Part shown: one piece after another, positions 61,149 to 64,000 of the stretch
How the letters are laid out: every line of letters starts with the position of its first letter
Position numbering within the stretch: the first letter of the stretch is position 1
Made by a program: the position numbers and the translations under genes
Notes under the pieces: generated by a model
The model's database searches: none
Told to the model about the DNA's origin: nothing
Seen by the model: only the letters and a program-made list of their open reading frames with translations
Assembly (NCBI GenBank): GCA_903860975.1
Contig: CAIOSI010000022.1
Coordinates: forward strand, 1 to 64,000
Source: an uncultured Alphaproteobacteria bacterium
Lineage (GTDB): Bacteria > Pseudomonadota > Alphaproteobacteria > Caulobacterales > Caulobacteraceae
Direction: 5' to 3'
Length of the DNA stretch: 64,000 nt

Positions 61149-61582
61149 GCTTGGACGGGACTTATGATCACGGCAACATCTTCGCCAAGATCTTGCGAGG
61201 AGAAGCGCCATCGGCGCGGGTCTTCGAGGACGACCACGTTTTGTCCTTCATGGACGTCTTTCCGCAAGCGCGCGGCCACACTTTGGTGATCCCTAAACAC
61301 TCGGTCGCCCGCAATCTGCTAGATGAAGAACCGCAAGTGCTCGCGGGTGTCATTCTGGGCGTCCAACGCGTCACGCGAGCCGTTCGCGCAGCGCTCAATC
61401 CTGACGGCATCGTCGTGACCCAATTCAACGGCGCAACCGCGGGCCAGACGGTCTACCACCTTCACTTCCACATCATCCCGCGCTGGGACGGCGTTGCTTT
61501 GGGCCGCCACGGGGCAGGCGGAATGGCCGATCCCGCCGAATTGACGGCCTTAGCCCAACAGATCGCTGCAAAAATCAGCTAG
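61145..61582 (+). CDS. HIT family protein (HinT-like)
   Basis: A 145-residue nucleotide-binding hydrolase of the histidine triad family, acting on adenosine phosphoramidates and related nucleotides. The triad is HLHFHIIPRW (about 104-113). IFAKILRGEAPSARVFEDDH, SFMDVFPQARGHTLVIPKHS and GIVVTQFNGATAGQTVYH are typical. The native substrate is unknown. Confidence 0.93.
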   Translation: MSLDGTYDHGNIFAKILRGEAPSARVFEDDHVLSFMDVFPQARGHTLVIPKHSVARNLLDEEPQVLAGVILGVQRVTRAVRAALNPDGIVVTQFNGATAGQTVYHLHFHIIPRWDGVALGRHGAGGMADPAELTALAQQIAAKIS

Positions 61583-61836
61583 CCAAGCGGGTGAATAGCG
61601 TTTCGCGCAGCGACGCGCGCCGACTCCTGCGCCATCCCATCTCTGATGGACGCGCGAGGTCTCGCCATTCACAAAAGGGAAGTTTGATAAGTCTAATGAG
61701 AGGAAGCGTCCGTCTGAAGTTGAAGCGGGGTGCCGGGGGCGGGGAGAGCCCCCCCCGGCCAATGCCTTAGCCGTGGTAGGCAGGCGTGTGGAAACAGCCG
61801 CAGGCCCGGCTTGATGCGGAAATACAGTGGGAAGCC

Positions 61837-61983
61837 TCAGGCGTCCTTTTTGTCCGCGCCGTGCTTCAGCTGCTTGGATGTAGCTTTCGAGGCGAGAACG
61901 GGCTTCGGCCTGAAGGTGATCTTCATACCCTTTGCCCACGGGTGATTGGGATGAGGACCTTCTATATGACCCAGATATGCCAT
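61837..61983 (-). CDS. Candidate 48-residue basic protein
   Basis: Minus-strand frame: MAYLGHIEGPHPNHPWAKGM, KITFRPKPVLASKATSKQLK and HGADKKDA. It begins with ATG 61983, and GCGGAG lies nine bases before it, a usable ribosome site. It is rich in Lys and His-Pro pairs. I recognise no family. The AT-rich upstream region could supply a promoter. Protein-like composition makes it more credible than the other frames here. Confidence 0.4.
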   Translation of the reverse strand: MAYLGHIEGPHPNHPWAKGMKITFRPKPVLASKATSKQLKHGADKKDA

Positions 61984-62137
61984 CTGTATAATCTCCGCTA
62001 GTTGGGAAGCTAACGTGCCCTTTGTGGGATGCTACATCATATTTTGGCCCAATATCGCAGGACACCTCCGGACGGGAAGGACCTTGTCGGATGGTGCGAT
62101 GCCTGAGCCGATGAAGACGGCATACTGACAGCGGCAT

Positions 62138-62169
62138 GAAAAAGCCCCGGGGCTTTCGACCCGGGGCTT
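62138..62169 (-). terminator. Rho-independent terminator of clpA
   Basis: On the minus strand AAGCCCCGGG and CCCGGGGCTT form a 10-bp stem around an 8-base loop and lead directly into TTTTT. It begins 25 bases after the clpA stop codon. Confidence 0.9.
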
Positions 62170-62193
62170 GAAGCTTCAGCTGTCGCCTGACCT

Positions 62194-64000
62194 TTAAGCA
62201 ACAGGGGCCGGTGCTTGGGCGGCATCCTCGGCAGGCGCTTCTATGACGGGGGCGCCGGGTTCGCGGTCGTCGCCCTCGATCTCGAAGGCGATCTTGCCGT
62301 CCTTGAGCACCACCTTGACGTGGCCACCTTTGACCAGCTTGCCAAACAGGATCTCGTCTGCGAGCGGCTTTTTGATGTTCTCCTGGATGACCCGGCCAAG
62401 CGGGCGAGCCCCATAGAGTTCGTCGAAGCCGTTCTTGGCTAACCAATCGGCGGCCTCATCGGAGGTCTCGATCGTGACGTGACGGTCGGCCAGCTGGGCT
62501 TCCAGCTGCATGATAAACTTCTGAACCACCTGGCGTATGATGTCTGGCGTCAGAGACTTGAAGGCCACAACCGCATCGAGGCGGTTACGGAATTCTGGCG
62601 TGAACACCCGCTTGATCGCCTCTTCGGCCTCGCCTTCCTGCTTCCCGCGGCCGAAGCCGATGGAATTGCGCTGGGCGTCGGAGGCTCCGGCGTTAGTGGT
62701 CATGATCAAGACCACATTGCGGAAGTCGATCTTCTTGCCGTTGGAGTCCGTCAGACCGCCATGGTCCATGACCTGCAGCAGGATATTGTAGACGTCGGGG
62801 TGGGCCTTTTCGATTTCATCGAGCAGCACGACGGCGTGCGGATGTTGGTCAACCGCATCGGTCAGCAGACCGCCCTGATCGAAACCCACATAACCCGGAG
62901 GCGCCCCGATCAAGCGGCTCACCGTGTGGCGCTCCATGTACTCAGACATATCGAACCGCAGCAGTTCGATGCCCAGCGTGGAGGCGAGCTGGCGGGCCGT
63001 CTCGGTCTTGCCGGTGCCGGTGGGGCCAGAGAACAGATAGCATCCGATCGGCGTGTTGGCGTCGCGCAGACCGGCGCGAGCCATCTTCATGGCCGAGGAG
63101 AGCTGGTCGATGGCGTCGTCCTGGCCATAAACCGCGCGCTTCAGGTCGGTTTCGAGCTGCTTTAGGGCCTCGGTGTCGGTCTTGGAGACAGACTTCGGCG
63201 GGATTCGGGCGATCTTGGCGACAACGGCCTCGACCTCCTTCAATCCGATAATCTTCTTTCGCTTGCTTTCAGGCAGCAACATCTGGCTGGCGCCGGCCTC
63301 ATCGATGATATCGATAGCCTTATCCGGCAGTTTGCGGTCGTTGATATACTTGGCTGACAACTCCACCGCCGCTTTGATGGCGTCGTTGGTGTAGCGGAGC
63401 TTGTGGAATTCTTCGTAGTAGATCTTCAGGCCCTTCAAGATCTTGATCGAGTCGTCGATTGTGGGCTCGTTAATGTCGATCTTCTGGAAACGACGGACCA
63501 AGGCGCGGTCTTTTTCGAAGTGCTGACGGAATTCCTTGTAGGTCGTCGAGCCCATGCACCGCAGGGTGCCTGACGCCAGCGCCGGCTTCAGCAGGTTGGA
63601 GGCGTCCATCGCCCCGCCGCTTGTGGCACCTGCGCCGATCACCGTATGAATTTCGTCGATGAACAGCACGGCATCGGGATGGTTCTCTAGTTCCTTGACC
63701 ACCTGCTTCAAACGTTCTTCGAAGTCGCCGCGATAGCGGGTGCCCGCGAGCAGGGAGCCCATATCGAGTGAGAAGATGGTCGAACCCGCCAGGACTTCGG
63801 GGACTTGGTGGTTCACGATCTTGCGGGCGAGGCCCTCGGCGATGGCGGTCTTGCCAACACCCGGGTCGCCGACCAGCAGGGGATTGTTCTTGGTCCTGCG
63901 GCACAGGATCTGAATGCAGCGATCCACCTCGGCGGAGCGACCGATCAGTGGATCAACCTTACCCTGCTTGGCCTTCTCGTTGAGGTTGACGCAGTAGGCT
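62194..64000 (-). CDS. clpA: ATP-dependent Clp protease ATP-binding subunit ClpA (partial, start beyond window)
   Basis: The last 602 codons of a Hsp100 unfoldase; the N-terminus lies beyond base 64000. The first AAA module has [15 protein letters not shown] (Walker A) and [20 protein letters not shown]; the second has [15 protein letters not shown] and [20 protein letters not shown], then sensor 2 [10 protein letters not shown]. Short middle region and [18 protein letters not shown] identify ClpA, not ClpB. It feeds substrates to ClpP, usually with the adaptor ClpS. The tail is Ala/Pro-rich, ending APAPVA. A strong terminator follows. Confidence 0.93.
   Translation of the reverse strand, partial: AYCVNLNEKAKQGKVDPLIGRSAEVDRCIQILCRRTKNNPLLVGDPGVGKTAIAEGLARKIVNHQVPEVLAGSTIFSLDMGSLLAGTRYRGDFEERLKQVVKELENHPDAVLFIDEIHTVIGAGATSGGAMDASNLLKPALASGTLRCMGSTTYKEFRQHFEKDRALVRRFQKIDINEPTIDDSIKILKGLKIYYEEFHKLRYTNDAIKAAVELSAKYINDRKLPDKAIDIIDEAGASQMLLPESKRKKIIGLKEVEAVVAKIARIPPKSVSKTDTEALKQLETDLKRAVYGQDDAIDQLSSAMKMARAGLRDANTPIGCYLFSGPTGTGKTETARQLASTLGIELLRFDMSEYMERHTVSRLIGAPPGYVGFDQGGLLTDAVDQHPHAVVLLDEIEKAHPDVYNILLQVMDHGGLTDSNGKKIDFRNVVLIMTTNAGASDAQRNSIGFGRGKQEGEAEEAIKRVFTPEFRNRLDAVVAFKSLTPDIIRQVVQKFIMQLEAQLADRHVTIETSDEAADWLAKNGFDELYGARPLGRVIQENIKKPLADEILFGKLVKGGHVKVVLKDGKIAFEIEGDDREPGAPVIEAPAEDAAQAPAPVA

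Larger units (their letters stand above)
61583..62193. other. 611-base gap between HIT gene and clpA
   Basis: It contains the clpA terminator at its right end and a candidate small gene on the minus strand (61837-61983). A long open minus-strand frame crossing this gap into clpA has no protein-like features. The stretch 61960-62060 looks more AT-rich than its surroundings, and may hold promoters. Confidence 0.5.

Noticed and set aside
61550..62446. 298-codon minus-strand frame across the clpA-HIT gap
   Set aside because: It runs over the clpA terminator and out of frame through clpA itself; composition is Arg/Pro-rich shadow sequence.
1..64000. CRISPR arrays, rRNA genes, intact insertion sequences, prophage
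   Set aside because: No regularly spaced repeats, transposase or phage structural genes were found; the only rRNA-like sequence is the short tail at 52554-52570.

Overview
The window is a chromosomal segment of an alphaproteobacterium, most likely of the family Caulobacteraceae (Caulobacter/Phenylobacterium group). The main support is a clear mipZ gene (division-plane ATPase of Caulobacter-type bacteria), propionyl-CoA carboxylase genes pccB and pccA, ATP12-, DUF1489- and DUF805-family genes typical of alphaproteobacteria, GC-rich codon use, and promoters that fit the Caulobacter housekeeping pattern TTGACGS-N10-14-GCTANAWC. The genus is inferred from remembered similarity, not from a search.

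Layout. 1-82 is the end of tuf with its terminator. 224-3974 holds a secreted family 2 glycosidase and two tandem GIN/DUF2807 genes inserted between tuf and rpsJ. 4029-15792 is the S10-spc cluster (rpsJ to secY, then adk), preceded by a good promoter and a long structured leader. 15793-19133 breaks the expected adk-rpsM junction: a frameshifted alpha/beta hydrolase, then an adenine-deaminase-type gene and a periplasmic amidohydrolase on the opposite strand. 19342-21855 is the alpha operon (rpsM, rpsK, rpoA, rplQ) with its own promoter and a strong terminator.

21904-35728 carries housekeeping and conserved genes: a secreted nucleotide pyrophosphatase/phosphodiesterase, a DUF1801 protein, a VOC protein, a DegP-type protease, rarA, an RluA-type pseudouridine synthase, crcB and an S4-domain pseudouridine synthase overlapping by 4 nt, a TPR-2OG oxygenase, a DUF1501/DUF1800 pair and an ATP12 chaperone. 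35790-49036 holds pccB, msrB, pccA, a DUF805 protein, a SPOR protein, lipB, a FliN-like protein, tRNA-Leu(GAG), mgtE, a membrane-anchored lysozyme, isovaleryl-CoA dehydrogenase and a penicillin-acylase-family amidase. The pcc genes and the dehydrogenase suggest branched-chain amino acid and propionate catabolism.

49273-52558 is a small accessory island flanked by a perfect 13-bp direct repeat. It carries an AbiEi/AbiEii toxin-antitoxin pair with two spaced operator dyads, a DUF6602 protein with a PD-(D/E)XK-like signature, and the decayed C-terminal part of an AAA+ ATPase whose stop overlaps the DUF6602 start. Its right edge carries 17 nt identical to the 3' end of 16S rRNA, in a hairpin that would bury a strong Shine-Dalgarno sequence. 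This is the least ordinary part of the window.

52638-64000 returns to core genes: a cNMP-binding/patatin phospholipase, DUF1489, mipZ with a CtrA-like and a GANTC site upstream, a J-domain membrane protein, a D,D-carboxypeptidase with a SPOR tail, a phasin with two TGC-rich repeats at its promoter, a RidA-GDPD-GNAT operon with overlapping GTGA junctions, an HIT protein, and the 3' part of clpA. No CRISPR array, prophage or intact insertion sequence was seen.
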